NCBI GenBank assembly: GCA_028711875.1
Contig: JAQTRJ010000049.1
Coordinates: 1 to 5,158, forward strand
DNA length: 5,158 nucleotides
Source: a bacterium
GTDB lineage: Bacteria; Electryoneota; RPQS01
Reading direction: 5' to 3'
Shown: piece after piece, positions 1-5,158 of the stretch
Position numbering within the stretch: the first letter of the stretch is position 1
Layout: every line of letters starts with the position of its first letter
Notes under the pieces: model-generated
Seen by the model: only the letters and a program-made list of their open reading frames with translations
The model's database searches: none
Told to the model about the DNA's origin: nothing
Translations under genes and position numbers: made by a program

Positions 1-1688
1 ACCGGAGCCGTGATATCCTCGTAGCACGTGACCGCGTCCTGCCGATCGCTGGGTTGATAGGTGAACCAGCTGTCATCCGACGAATAACTGGGATTGCCGC
101 GATCCAGCACGTAGCCGTAGAGTCCGTCGCGCGACGCGCCCAGCCAAATCCGATCGAGCGGGTCCACCACGACCTCTTCCACTTCATAATAGCCGGTCGG
201 ATTCGGATTCGGAGTGTAGTACTCCCACGGATCGTCGTTGTTGCCGCGGGCGATCCACGCCGCTGGGACTCGCACCAACGGCAGATGGGAACGCGCGAGA
301 CGGTTGGTGATGTAGATGTCGCCGCCCGCGCTGCGCGCCACCCGGCTGACCACGTAGTTCGGATCGCCGGGAATCCCCGTGAACCGCGGCGTGTCTCCCG
401 CGAAACCCAAACTGTCCAGAGTGTTGAACACGATCAGCGTGTCTTCGGTGAACCAGCCGGTCCCGCCGCCAAAGGTTGACGCCCACGCCTGATTTCCGTT
501 ATCTATGGCAATCGCCGTCACGTCCGTCTGAAAATACGGATGAGAATACCCGGAGGAACGCGTGTAATTCGTCCACCGGTCGCCGTCCAGCTGGTAAACA
601 CCCGATGTGTAGCCGCTGCCGCCCGCCCACAGGCGTCCGCGTCCATCCACGGCCAGCGCGGTAATCAGATTGCCACCGATCCCCGGTGCGCTCCGCGGAG
701 TCGCGAAATGACGGGTGGGCGCGTCGCCCGTTTGAAACGAGACTCCACCGCTGCCCAGATCGTTGTCGCCGATCCCCGCGAACCATTCGCCCGTCGTCTC
801 GTCGCAGACCAGATCGCGAATCCGTCCCAAATTCACCGTGTCCATCGCCGTCCACTGGCAGTCCGGCGGCGCGCCCGTCAGCCGATAGACGGTCGTTGCG
901 GTGGCCGCCGCGAGTTCGTTTGCGCCGCACGCCGCCACGGCCGTCACGCCCGGAAGCACGGACTGACAGACAAAATCCGTCCCGTCGAACGCCGACACGT
1001 AGGACGGCGTGATGATCCACAGCAGGGAATCCGCGCCGAATCCGCGTACGTCGTTTTCGGGAAGCCCGCCGCCGCTGGAAATCACTTCCCACGCTTCGGT
1101 GGGACTAAAATTCGTCTGGTCGAGCCGCGCCCGCGCTATGCCGAACGACGTGCCCGCGTACAGATAACCGTCGTAAATCGCGAGACACGCGACCCGCGTT
1201 TCGCCGGGAAAGCTGCCCACCGCCTTGATCGGCTCCAGCACCCGGTAGTTATCCACCACGCTGTAATAAGTGAAGCGATAGATGCCGTTGTTCGCCGCCA
1301 CGAACACGTCCTCGCCCTGCGCCAGAATCTCCGTGATCTCGAAAACTTCGTTCTGCAAATCCACGATCTGGCGAACCTGTCCGCTTTCGGGATGAATCCG
1401 GCTGATCCGCGCGTCGGACAGTCCGGCCCAAATGAATCCGTGCACGTCCTGTCCCACCGCCACGCACGCGTTCATCGCCAATCCGCGCGTGTTGGTGTAC
1501 ACCTCGAACGCGCCGGTCGCCGGATCGTAGCTGGACAGTCCGCCGGTCGTCGCCATCCAGACCGTGCCATCGCGCAGCATGACGTCCATGACGTCCGACG
1601 TCGAAGTGTGCGTCGTCCAATCGTAGGCGTAGCCGAAACAGAGCAGCGGGAACAGGCTCGCTGCCAGCGCGAGTGTGAGAAACCTCAT
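1..1688 (-). CDS. Exported multi-blade beta-propeller protein, N-terminal part (3' end outside window)
   Basis: The frame is open from ATG 1688 to the window edge (562 complete codons), with no stop when read codon by codon. The start has AGGA at 1697-1700, 8 bases upstream. Residues 1-21 form a Sec-type signal peptide: MR, a hydrophobic core TLALAASLFPLLCFG, and likely cleavage after YA (21). The mature part is built of repeated blades with a V-x-x-(I/V/L)-x-x-D-x-x-G-x-(I/V/L)-W-x-(A/G)-(T/G) pattern, resembling the two-component regulator propeller family (Reg_prop). Examples are GTVWMATTGGLSSYD (41-55), GFIWAGLSDARISRI (84-98), EDVFVAANNGIYRF (126-139), GYLYAGTSFGI (174-184), LLWIITPSYVSAFDG (around 224), GEWFAGIGDND (around 302), GRLWAGGSGYTSGVYQ (around 354), QAWASTFGGG (around 402) and RIWLGASRDGLYGY (around 515). 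About eleven blades are visible. No kinase, receptor or sorting domain is seen; one may lie in the missing C-terminus. The binding role is unknown. It starts 46 bp after ribH on the same strand. Confidence 0.82.
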   Translation of the reverse strand, partial: MRFLTLALAASLFPLLCFGYAYDWTTHTSTSDVMDVMLRDGTVWMATTGGLSSYDPATGAFEVYTNTRGLAMNACVAVGQDVHGFIWAGLSDARISRIHPESGQVRQIVDLQNEVFEITEILAQGEDVFVAANNGIYRFTYYSVVDNYRVLEPIKAVGSFPGETRVACLAIYDGYLYAGTSFGIARARLDQTNFSPTEAWEVISSGGGLPENDVRGFGADSLLWIITPSYVSAFDGTDFVCQSVLPGVTAVAACGANELAAATATTVYRLTGAPPDCQWTAMDTVNLGRIRDLVCDETTGEWFAGIGDNDLGSGGVSFQTGDAPTRHFATPRSAPGIGGNLITALAVDGRGRLWAGGSGYTSGVYQLDGDRWTNYTRSSGYSHPYFQTDVTAIAIDNGNQAWASTFGGGTGWFTEDTLIVFNTLDSLGFAGDTPRFTGIPGDPNYVVSRVARSAGGDIYITNRLARSHLPLVRVPAAWIARGNNDDPWEYYTPNPNPTGYYEVEEVVVDPLDRIWLGASRDGLYGYVLDRGNPSYSSDDSWFTYQPSDRQDAVTCYEDITAP

Positions 1689-1696
1689 AGCTGGGG

Positions 1697-1700
1697 TCCT
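1697..1700 (-). promoter_or_regulatory. Ribosome binding site for the propeller gene
   Basis: Minus-strand AGGA lies 8 bases before the ATG at 1688, in the 46-bp gap after ribH. With the signal peptide immediately after, it supports this start. I see no convincing -35/-10 pair or terminator in the gap, so read-through from ribH is the simpler view. Confidence 0.6.
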
Positions 1701-1734
1701 TGCCGATGAATGATGGGAGTGCGCTTCACAATGG

Positions 1735-2220
1735 TCACAAGGACGATGGCTTCTCTCCCAATGCGGACAACAATCGCACCATCTCAATCGCCGCCCGCGC
1801 GGCGTCCGCTCCCTTATTGCCGATTTTTCCTCCGGCCCGCTCGTAAGCCTGCTCGACGGTCTCCGTGGTCAGCACCCCGAACGCGACCGGCGTGCCGCTC
1901 TCCATTCCCGCTCTCAAAATTCCCGTGGCCGCGCCGTCGGACACAAAATCGAAGTGCGGCGTTTCCCCGCGCACCACCGCGCCCAAACAGATCACCGCCG
2001 ATACGTCTCTGCGCCGCGCCGCCGTCTGAGCCGCCAGCGGCAGTTCGAACGATCCCGGCACCCACGCCACCTCGATATCATCGTCCTGCGCTCCGTGCTC
2101 GCGCAGCGCGCCCAGCGCTCCGTCCAGCAGCGCACGGCCGATGTCTTCATGGAAACGCGCGCACAAGATCACGAACCGCAGCCCCTTCGCATCACGCGAT
2201 GCGGGAATCTCTTTCGCCAT
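1735..2220 (-). CDS. ribH: 6,7-dimethyl-8-ribityllumazine synthase (riboflavin synthase beta chain)
   Basis: RibH condenses 5-amino-6-ribitylamino-uracil with 3,4-dihydroxy-2-butanone 4-phosphate to give 6,7-dimethyl-8-ribityllumazine, the penultimate riboflavin step. It usually assembles as pentamers or 60-mer capsids. The product has 161 residues, the normal size. Signatures: substrate loop VPGSFELPLAA (54-64), GAVVRGETPHFDFVSDGAATG (80-100, with H89 the expected catalytic His), FGVLTTETVEQAYERAG (114-130) and KIGNKGADAA (132-141, phosphate-binding Lys/Arg region). Oddity: the N-terminal FN pair that contacts the pyrimidine substrate is F23-H24 here (ARFHEDI). The ATG at 2220 abuts the ftsY stop (TAGATG), with GGAG at 2230-2233 giving a 9-base spacing. 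No other riboflavin gene or FMN riboswitch is visible, so ribH appears detached from a rib operon. Function assignment is firm. Confidence 0.97.
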   Translation of the reverse strand: MAKEIPASRDAKGLRFVILCARFHEDIGRALLDGALGALREHGAQDDDIEVAWVPGSFELPLAAQTAARRRDVSAVICLGAVVRGETPHFDFVSDGAATGILRAGMESGTPVAFGVLTTETVEQAYERAGGKIGNKGADAARAAIEMVRLLSALGEKPSSL

Positions 2221-3153
2221 CTATTTTTTCTCCAGTGCGGTTTGCGCCGACTCGCCGAGCAGACTCGCCGCGAATTTTTCAGCGTCAAACGGCGCCAGGT
2301 CCTCGATGCCCTCGCCGAATCCCACGTAGCGAATGGGAATCCCCAGCCGCCGCGAAATCGAGAGCAGCACCCCGCCTTTGGCCGTGCCGTCAATTTTCGT
2401 CAGCACCAGTCCCGTGATCGGAGACGCCTTCGTAAATTCCAGCGCCTGATTCACTCCGTTCTGTCCGGTGGTGGCGTCCAGCACCAGCAGCGCCTCGTGC
2501 GGCGCGCTGTCCAGCTTCTTTTTTAACACTCGCGACAGCTTCTCGAGTTCCTTCATCAGGTTCGCTTTGTTGTGCAGCCGTCCGGCGGTGTCAATGAGCA
2601 GGACGTCGGCGTTGCGGCTGAGGGCGGCTTCCAGCGCGTCGAACGCGACGGCCGCCGAATCCCCGCCTGCGGCTCCCGCGATCAGCTGCACCCCCGAACG
2701 CTCCGCCCAAATCTGCAGCTGCTCGATGGCCGCTGCGCGGAACGTGTCCGCCGCCGCCACCACCACGGACTGACCTTGGCCTTTGTAAAACTGCGCGAGT
2801 TTGCCGACGGTCGTGGTCTTGCCCGTTCCGTTCACTCCCACCACCAGCACCACGTGCGGATGGTACATTTCCCCCGCGCGTCCTTGCGCCTGCCGCAGCA
2901 TGTCCACGATCCGTTCGCGCAGCAGCAGTTCGGGAGCGGTCTTGCCGCCGTCGGCGCACGCCGACGCCTTCAGCTGCGCGAGCAAATCTTCCGTGGTCTC
3001 CACTCCCACGTCGGCGGCCAGCAGCACGTCCTCGAGTTCGGAAAGGAGCGCGTCGTCGAGCACGCGCCCCGGCGTGAACACGGCCGAGATTTTCTCGCCC
3101 AGCGCTTCCCGCGTCTTCTGAAATGCCCGTTTCAGGCGATCGAACAATCCCAT
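2221..3153 (-). CDS. ftsY: Signal recognition particle receptor FtsY (SRP GTPase)
   Basis: FtsY docks ribosome-nascent chain-SRP complexes at the inner membrane, forming a GTP-dependent heterodimer with Ffh and handing clients to SecYEG or YidC. The 310-residue protein is the short form. It starts directly with an amphipathic basic helix, [11 protein letters not shown] (1-11), likely the lipid-binding segment, followed by the helical N domain to about 95, with no long acidic A domain. The G domain is complete: P-loop GVNGTGKTT (106-114), DTFRAAA (136-142), DTAGR (188-192), [10 protein letters not shown] (252-261) and the closing GFGEGIEDL (278-286). The insertion-box [19 protein letters not shown] and DATTGQ (226-231) separate it from Ffh, which would also carry an M domain. 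The ATG at 3153 has GGGAG at 3163-3167, inside nadK. Spacing is 4 bp from nadK and 0 bp to ribH, so it is mid-operon. Assignment is firm. Confidence 0.97.
   Translation of the reverse strand: MGLFDRLKRAFQKTREALGEKISAVFTPGRVLDDALLSELEDVLLAADVGVETTEDLLAQLKASACADGGKTAPELLLRERIVDMLRQAQGRAGEMYHPHVVLVVGVNGTGKTTTVGKLAQFYKGQGQSVVVAAADTFRAAAIEQLQIWAERSGVQLIAGAAGGDSAAVAFDALEAALSRNADVLLIDTAGRLHNKANLMKELEKLSRVLKKKLDSAPHEALLVLDATTGQNGVNQALEFTKASPITGLVLTKIDGTAKGGVLLSISRRLGIPIRYVGFGEGIEDLAPFDAEKFAASLLGESAQTALEKK
2230..2233 (-). promoter_or_regulatory. Ribosome binding site for ribH within the end of ftsY
   Basis: Minus-strand GGAG lies 9 bases before the ribH ATG, embedded in the last ftsY codons, followed by an A-run and the TAG stop. 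Because the ftsY stop and ribH start touch, terminating ribosomes sit on this site, which favours translational coupling. Confidence 0.75.
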
Positions 3154-3157
3154 CCCG

Positions 3158-4042
3158 TCAGGCTCCCGTGAACGGTTCCGTGTTGGCCGCGCCCCACTGA
3201 AGCTTGGCGCGCAGGACGTGGTAAAAATCCCGATCCGTGGCGATCGCCATCAGCGTGGACGTCGCCGCGCGGCTGACCCGAATCACTTCCCCGCCGTCCA
3301 GCGACCGCACAATATCCCCGTCCGCCGACAGCATCGCCGGCTCGTGCGAGCGAAACTCGACCGTCCGGTGCGCCGAAATCACGACCGGCCGCATGGTCAG
3401 CGTGTGCGGGCAAATCGGCGTCACGAGCATCACCTGCAGCGTCGGTTCCACGATCGGCCCGCCCGCCGACAGCGTGTACGCCGTCGAACCGGTGGGCGTG
3501 GCCACGATCAAACCGTCGCAGCGATAGGTCGTGACCGCCTTGCCGTCAATCATGACGTCAATCGGCAGCGTGCGAAACGTCGCGGAGTGTCCGACGATGA
3601 TGTCGTTCAGCGCGCAGCACGTTTCGTCGTTCTCAAGATCCACGCTCGCCGTCAGCCGCATGCGCTCCTCAATAACGAACCGTCCCGCCAGCAACCGGTC
3701 CAGCACCCGCGGCAGATCGTCCACGCCCACGTCCGTCAGGTACCCCAGTCCCGGCCCCAAATTCACTCCCATAATCGGCACCCGCCGCTCGCCGATGATT
3801 CGCGCCGTTCGCAGCAGCGTGCCATCGCCGCCGAAACTCAGAATCACGGTGGCGATTTCCGGAATCCGCTCCGCCGCGGCGATTTGATCGGGGGCCAGCC
3901 CCAGTCCTTCGGCCAGCGACTGTTCCATGACGAACCGTGCCCGCCGCTTGCCCAAGCCCGTCACCACCCACGGCAGCACCTCCCGCAGAGTGGGCTTGGA
4001 CACATTCCCCATAATCCCTATCGCAAAACGTTCCATGCGCAT
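3158..4042 (-). CDS. nadK: NAD kinase
   Basis: NAD kinase phosphorylates NAD+ to NADP+ (with ATP or polyphosphate) in the cytoplasm and is the main route to NADP(H). The 294-residue length is typical. Motifs in order are: the GGDGTLL nucleotide/catalytic loop (71-77, with D73 the expected catalytic Asp), GVNLG (92-96), LGYLTD (99-104), ALNDIIV (144-150, N146/D147 binding NAD), DGLIVATPTGSTAYTLSAGG (176-195), and TPICPHTLTMRPVVI (208-222). Oddity: the usual NLGxLGFLT loop reads NLGPGLGYLT here, one residue longer than canonical. ATG at 4042 is chosen because an in-frame TAG stands at 4063-4061 with no other start between; a second ATG (Met3) at 4036 is an equally possible start. Neither has a clear Shine-Dalgarno. 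The gene follows the repeat-bearing 169-bp gap and ends 4 bp before ftsY. Confidence 0.96.
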   Translation of the reverse strand: MRMERFAIGIMGNVSKPTLREVLPWVVTGLGKRRARFVMEQSLAEGLGLAPDQIAAAERIPEIATVILSFGGDGTLLRTARIIGERRVPIMGVNLGPGLGYLTDVGVDDLPRVLDRLLAGRFVIEERMRLTASVDLENDETCCALNDIIVGHSATFRTLPIDVMIDGKAVTTYRCDGLIVATPTGSTAYTLSAGGPIVEPTLQVMLVTPICPHTLTMRPVVISAHRTVEFRSHEPAMLSADGDIVRSLDGGEVIRVSRAATSTLMAIATDRDFYHVLRAKLQWGAANTEPFTGA

Positions 4043-4084
4043 GCGCCGCGTTTCTGATTTCTAATGTCTCATTCCAGATTTTCC

Positions 4085-4105
4085 GCGCGGGCGTCCAGAA
4101 TCTCG
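4085..4105. repeat. 21-bp direct repeat, copy B (nadK-proximal)
   Basis: This is the second exact copy of the 21-bp repeat. It ends 42 bases before the nadK ATG. Because the spacing to copy A is 99 bp (a multiple of three), both copies read EILDARA in the same minus-strand frame. A degenerate third direct copy sits near 4157-4172 (CAGAAT core with gcgt on one side and tcg on the other, plus strand). Confidence 0.85.
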
Positions 4106-4142
4106 TCTCTGATAAATAACACTGTCATTCTGGACACCGCGC
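4085..4142. repeat. Imperfect inverted repeat / hairpin in the xseB-nadK gap
   Basis: The arm at 4127-4142 (plus strand ATTCTGGACACCGCGC) is the reverse complement of most of the direct repeat. GTCCAGAAT at 4093-4101 pairs perfectly with ATTCTGGAC at 4127-4135. After one mismatch there are two more pairs, and after a one-base bulge a further four G-C pairs. The loop is 25 bases. The same arm could instead pair with copy A at 4192-4200, so two mutually exclusive hairpins are possible. There is no T-run after the stem on either strand, so it is not a standard intrinsic terminator. Confidence 0.5.
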
Positions 4143-4183
4143 CTTCAGACCGTCAGCGTTTCAGAATGTCGGCTTTCTGTTTT

Positions 4184-4204
4184 GCGCGGGCGTCCAGAAT
4201 CTCG
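4184..4204. repeat. 21-bp direct repeat, copy A (xseB-proximal)
   Basis: This is an exact 21-bp match to 4085-4105, offset by 99 bp. Its core on the minus strand is GAGATTCTGGACGCCCGC. It lies in the noncoding gap 8 bases past the xseB stop codon. A run of T residues a few bases outside the match on the low-coordinate side is also shared, which suggests the original unit was longer. Function is unknown. Confidence 0.85.
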
Positions 4205-4211
4205 CTTTGGG

Positions 4212-4460
4212 TTACCGTGTCTCGTTTCCCGTCTCGTCCTCATCACGGGCGATCTGCCGCAGCGCCTGCTCGGCCATCTTGAGTTTCCCTTCGCAATAGG
4301 CGATGAGCCGGCGGCCTTCCTCGAACGACTTCACCGACTGCTCGAGTGGAACCTCGCCCGCTTCGAGTCCTGCCACCAGCGCTTCAAGCCGCGTGATCGC
4401 TTCCTCGAAAGATCCCGGCTCAGCGGTTTCGCCCGCTGTTCGTTTAGGCTTTTCGGCCAT
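4212..4460 (-). CDS. xseB: Exodeoxyribonuclease VII small subunit
   Basis: XseB is the small helical partner that binds the C-terminal helices of XseA and is needed for ExoVII activity. The 82-residue product has the family's usual size. It shows the hallmark helical-hairpin pattern: SFEEAITRLEALVAGLEAGE (17-36), then VPLEQSVKSFEEGRRLIAYC (37-56) and a second charged helix, EGKLKMAEQALRQI (57-70). The tail, RDEDETGNETR, is acidic and probably disordered. The ATG at 4460 is supported by a strong GGAGG/GGAG at about 4471-4477, 10-12 bases upstream, and it lies inside the end of xseA (17-bp overlap). Oddity: codons 77-79 read ACG GGA AAC, giving a G GGA AAC slippery heptamer in the correct phase for a -1 shift just before the TAA stop. 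A shift there would add 23 residues, for 102 in total. The standard product alone already matches the family, so the extension is only a hypothesis. Confidence 0.94.
   Translation of the reverse strand: MAEKPKRTAGETAEPGSFEEAITRLEALVAGLEAGEVPLEQSVKSFEEGRRLIAYCEGKLKMAEQALRQIARDEDETGNETR
4224..4230 (-). other. Possible -1 ribosomal frameshift heptamer G GGA AAC in xseB
   Basis: On the minus strand the bases are GGGAAAC and the xseB reading phase is ACG GGA AAC, exactly the X XXY YYZ arrangement of -1 slippery sites. After a shift the ribosome would bypass the TAA at 4214-4212 and end at the TGA at 4155-4153. I see no strong stem 5-9 bases downstream and no internal Shine-Dalgarno at the usual stimulatory distance. 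AAC is also a poor A-site codon for slippage in E. coli. Chance occurrence is quite possible. Confidence 0.2.
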
Positions 4461-5158
4461 AGCTGGAATTCTCCTCCCGCACCGCTTTCACTTCCGTGTC
4501 CACTTCGCCGCGTGCCAGCGACAACGTCACGAGTCCGCCGATGTTCAGCGCGGCGGCTTCCCGCACCACCCGCCCGTCTGGGTCGCGCGCAATCGCGTAG
4601 CCCCGTTCGAGCACCCGCTGCGGACTGAGCACGCCCGCCAGTTCGCGCAGCCGTTCGAGCTGCGTCCATCGTTCCGACACCGAGCGCGCGCTGGCCGCCG
4701 CAAATCTCGCGCGAAGTTCGTCCAGCCGCTGCCCCGCCATGTGTACCAGAGTCATCGGCTGGCGGAGCGCCCAATGCCGCGCCAACGCCTGCACCCGCTC
4801 GCGCTGCGACCGTAAAGAGGTCGCCCGGTGCATCTCCAGCCGCCGCGCCAGTTGCATCACCCGCTTGGCGATTTCTGCGCGGTCGGGCAGAATAATCTCC
4901 AGAGCCGCCGACGGCGTCGGTGCGCGCACGTCCGCCGCAAAATCGGCTACGGTCACGTCCACTTCGTGCCCCACCGCCGAGACCACCGGAATCGGACAGC
5001 GATGGATCGCCCGGGCCACGATCTCTTCGTTGAATGCCCACAAATCTTCGAGCGATCCGCCGCCGCGGCCAACCACGATCACGTCCACTCCGCCGTCGCG
5101 TCCGAAGCGGTCCAGCGCCGCCGCGATCTCTTCGGCCGCGCCCTCGCCCTGCACCTTG
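4444..5158 (-). CDS. xseA: Exodeoxyribonuclease VII large subunit, C-terminal part (5' end outside window)
   Basis: This is the catalytic subunit of ExoVII, a cytoplasmic nuclease that degrades single-stranded DNA from both ends to short oligonucleotides and acts in repair. It works in complex with several copies of XseB, encoded next. The window holds the last 237 residues; family members are usually about 400-450 long, so the N-terminal OB-fold domain and the start of the nuclease domain lie beyond base 5158. Numbering from the first complete visible codon, the core signatures are intact: VQGEGA (2-7), VGRGGGSLEDLWAFNEE (29-45), SAVGHEVDVT (60-69) and ADVRAPTPSAALE (75-87). A charged, probably coiled-coil stretch follows (about 90-175), then the usual C-terminal LERGYAIARDPDG block (from 183) with a small beta-rich tail. 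The helical stretch is shorter than in E. coli XseA, as in many ~400-residue homologues. The stop codon lies 17 bp inside xseB, consistent with coupled translation. Assignment is firm; only the 5' truncation limits it. Confidence 0.95.
   Translation of the reverse strand, partial: KVQGEGAAEEIAAALDRFGRDGGVDVIVVGRGGGSLEDLWAFNEEIVARAIHRCPIPVVSAVGHEVDVTVADFAADVRAPTPSAALEIILPDRAEIAKRVMQLARRLEMHRATSLRSQRERVQALARHWALRQPMTLVHMAGQRLDELRARFAAASARSVSERWTQLERLRELAGVLSPQRVLERGYAIARDPDGRVVREAAALNIGGLVTLSLARGEVDTEVKAVREENSSYGRKA
4473..4477 (-). promoter_or_regulatory. Ribosome binding site for xseB
   Basis: Read on the minus strand, GGGAGGAG precedes the xseB ATG with about 10-12 bases of spacing, inside the xseA coding sequence. 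It fixes the xseB start at 4460 and allows independent re-initiation after or during xseA translation. Confidence 0.75.

Noticed and set aside
1629..1688. Lipoprotein signal at Cys17 of the propeller protein
   Set aside because: The residues before Cys are P-L-L, not a lipobox (L-A/S/T-G/A-C), and a signal peptidase I site after YA at residue 21 fits better.
540..1709. Plus-strand open frame of 389 codons opposite the propeller gene
   Set aside because: The product is Arg/His/Pro-rich with no recognisable motif. The minus-strand frame over the same bases has a signal peptide, a Shine-Dalgarno and regular blades. It is a GC-driven antisense shadow.
1710..3171. Several plus-strand open frames opposite ribH and ftsY (e.g. 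1710-2417, 2572-3171)
   Set aside because: They are Arg/Pro/Ser-rich, without domains, and antisense to two unambiguous genes.
3218..4057. Plus-strand open frame of 279 codons opposite nadK
   Set aside because: Composition is dominated by Arg, His and Gln, and it lies fully antisense to a motif-complete NAD kinase.
4108..4128. Promoter for nadK in the AT-richer patch GTGTTATTTATC
   Set aside because: An ATGACA-like -35 can be drawn, but nothing near TATAAT sits at 16-18 bases. The evidence is too weak to annotate.
4085..4142. Intrinsic terminator at the gap hairpin
   Set aside because: The loop is 25 bases, the stem has a mismatch and a bulge, and no T-run follows on either strand.
4085..4204. 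CRISPR-like array from the regularly spaced direct repeats
   Set aside because: There are only two exact copies, the intervening 78 bases contain an inverted copy rather than unique spacer, and no cas genes are nearby.
4064..4282. 72-codon plus-strand open frame over the xseB-nadK gap
   Set aside because: Its internal repetition (ARASRIS twice) is only the antisense reading of the 21-bp repeat, it runs into xseB on the opposite strand, and no ribosome binding site precedes it.

Overview
This window is a compact, GC-rich bacterial segment. All six genes I can support lie on the minus strand, so they are transcribed from high to low coordinates. In transcription order they are: the 3' part of xseA (cut by the right edge), xseB, nadK, ftsY, ribH, and the 5' part of a large exported beta-propeller protein (cut by the left edge). 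No tRNA, rRNA, CRISPR array, insertion sequence or integrase is visible.

Organism: the sequence alone does not name one. FtsY is a short form with no long acidic N-terminal domain. The last gene encodes a signal peptide followed by many 'two-component regulator propeller'-like blades. Such propellers are most familiar from Bacteroidetes/Ignavibacteria and neighbouring FCB-type candidate phyla, and the high GC would fit one of the high-GC lineages there. This is a weak inference.

Layout: 5158-4444 is xseA and 4460-4212 is xseB; they overlap by 17 bp and encode the two subunits of exodeoxyribonuclease VII. 4211-4043 (169 bp) is the only sizeable intergenic gap. It carries an exact 21-bp direct repeat 99 bp apart, an inverted partial copy between the two, and a degenerate third direct copy. 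4042-3158 is nadK (NAD kinase), 3153-2221 is ftsY (SRP receptor GTPase), and 2220-1735 is ribH (lumazine synthase). The last three are packed with gaps of 4 and 0 bp, so they are almost certainly one transcript with translational coupling. After 46 bp the exported propeller gene starts at 1688 and stays open to base 1.

How the genes relate: ExoVII (DNA repair), NAD kinase (NADP supply), FtsY (membrane protein targeting) and lumazine synthase (riboflavin) do not share a pathway. This looks like a housekeeping operon of unrelated essential functions, followed by an accessory secreted protein. The most unusual sequence is the xseB-nadK junction. A correctly phased G GGA AAC slippery heptamer near the end of xseB would, after a -1 shift, lead into a protein-like tail that contains the repeated peptide EILDARA. 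I found no convincing new defence or mobile system.
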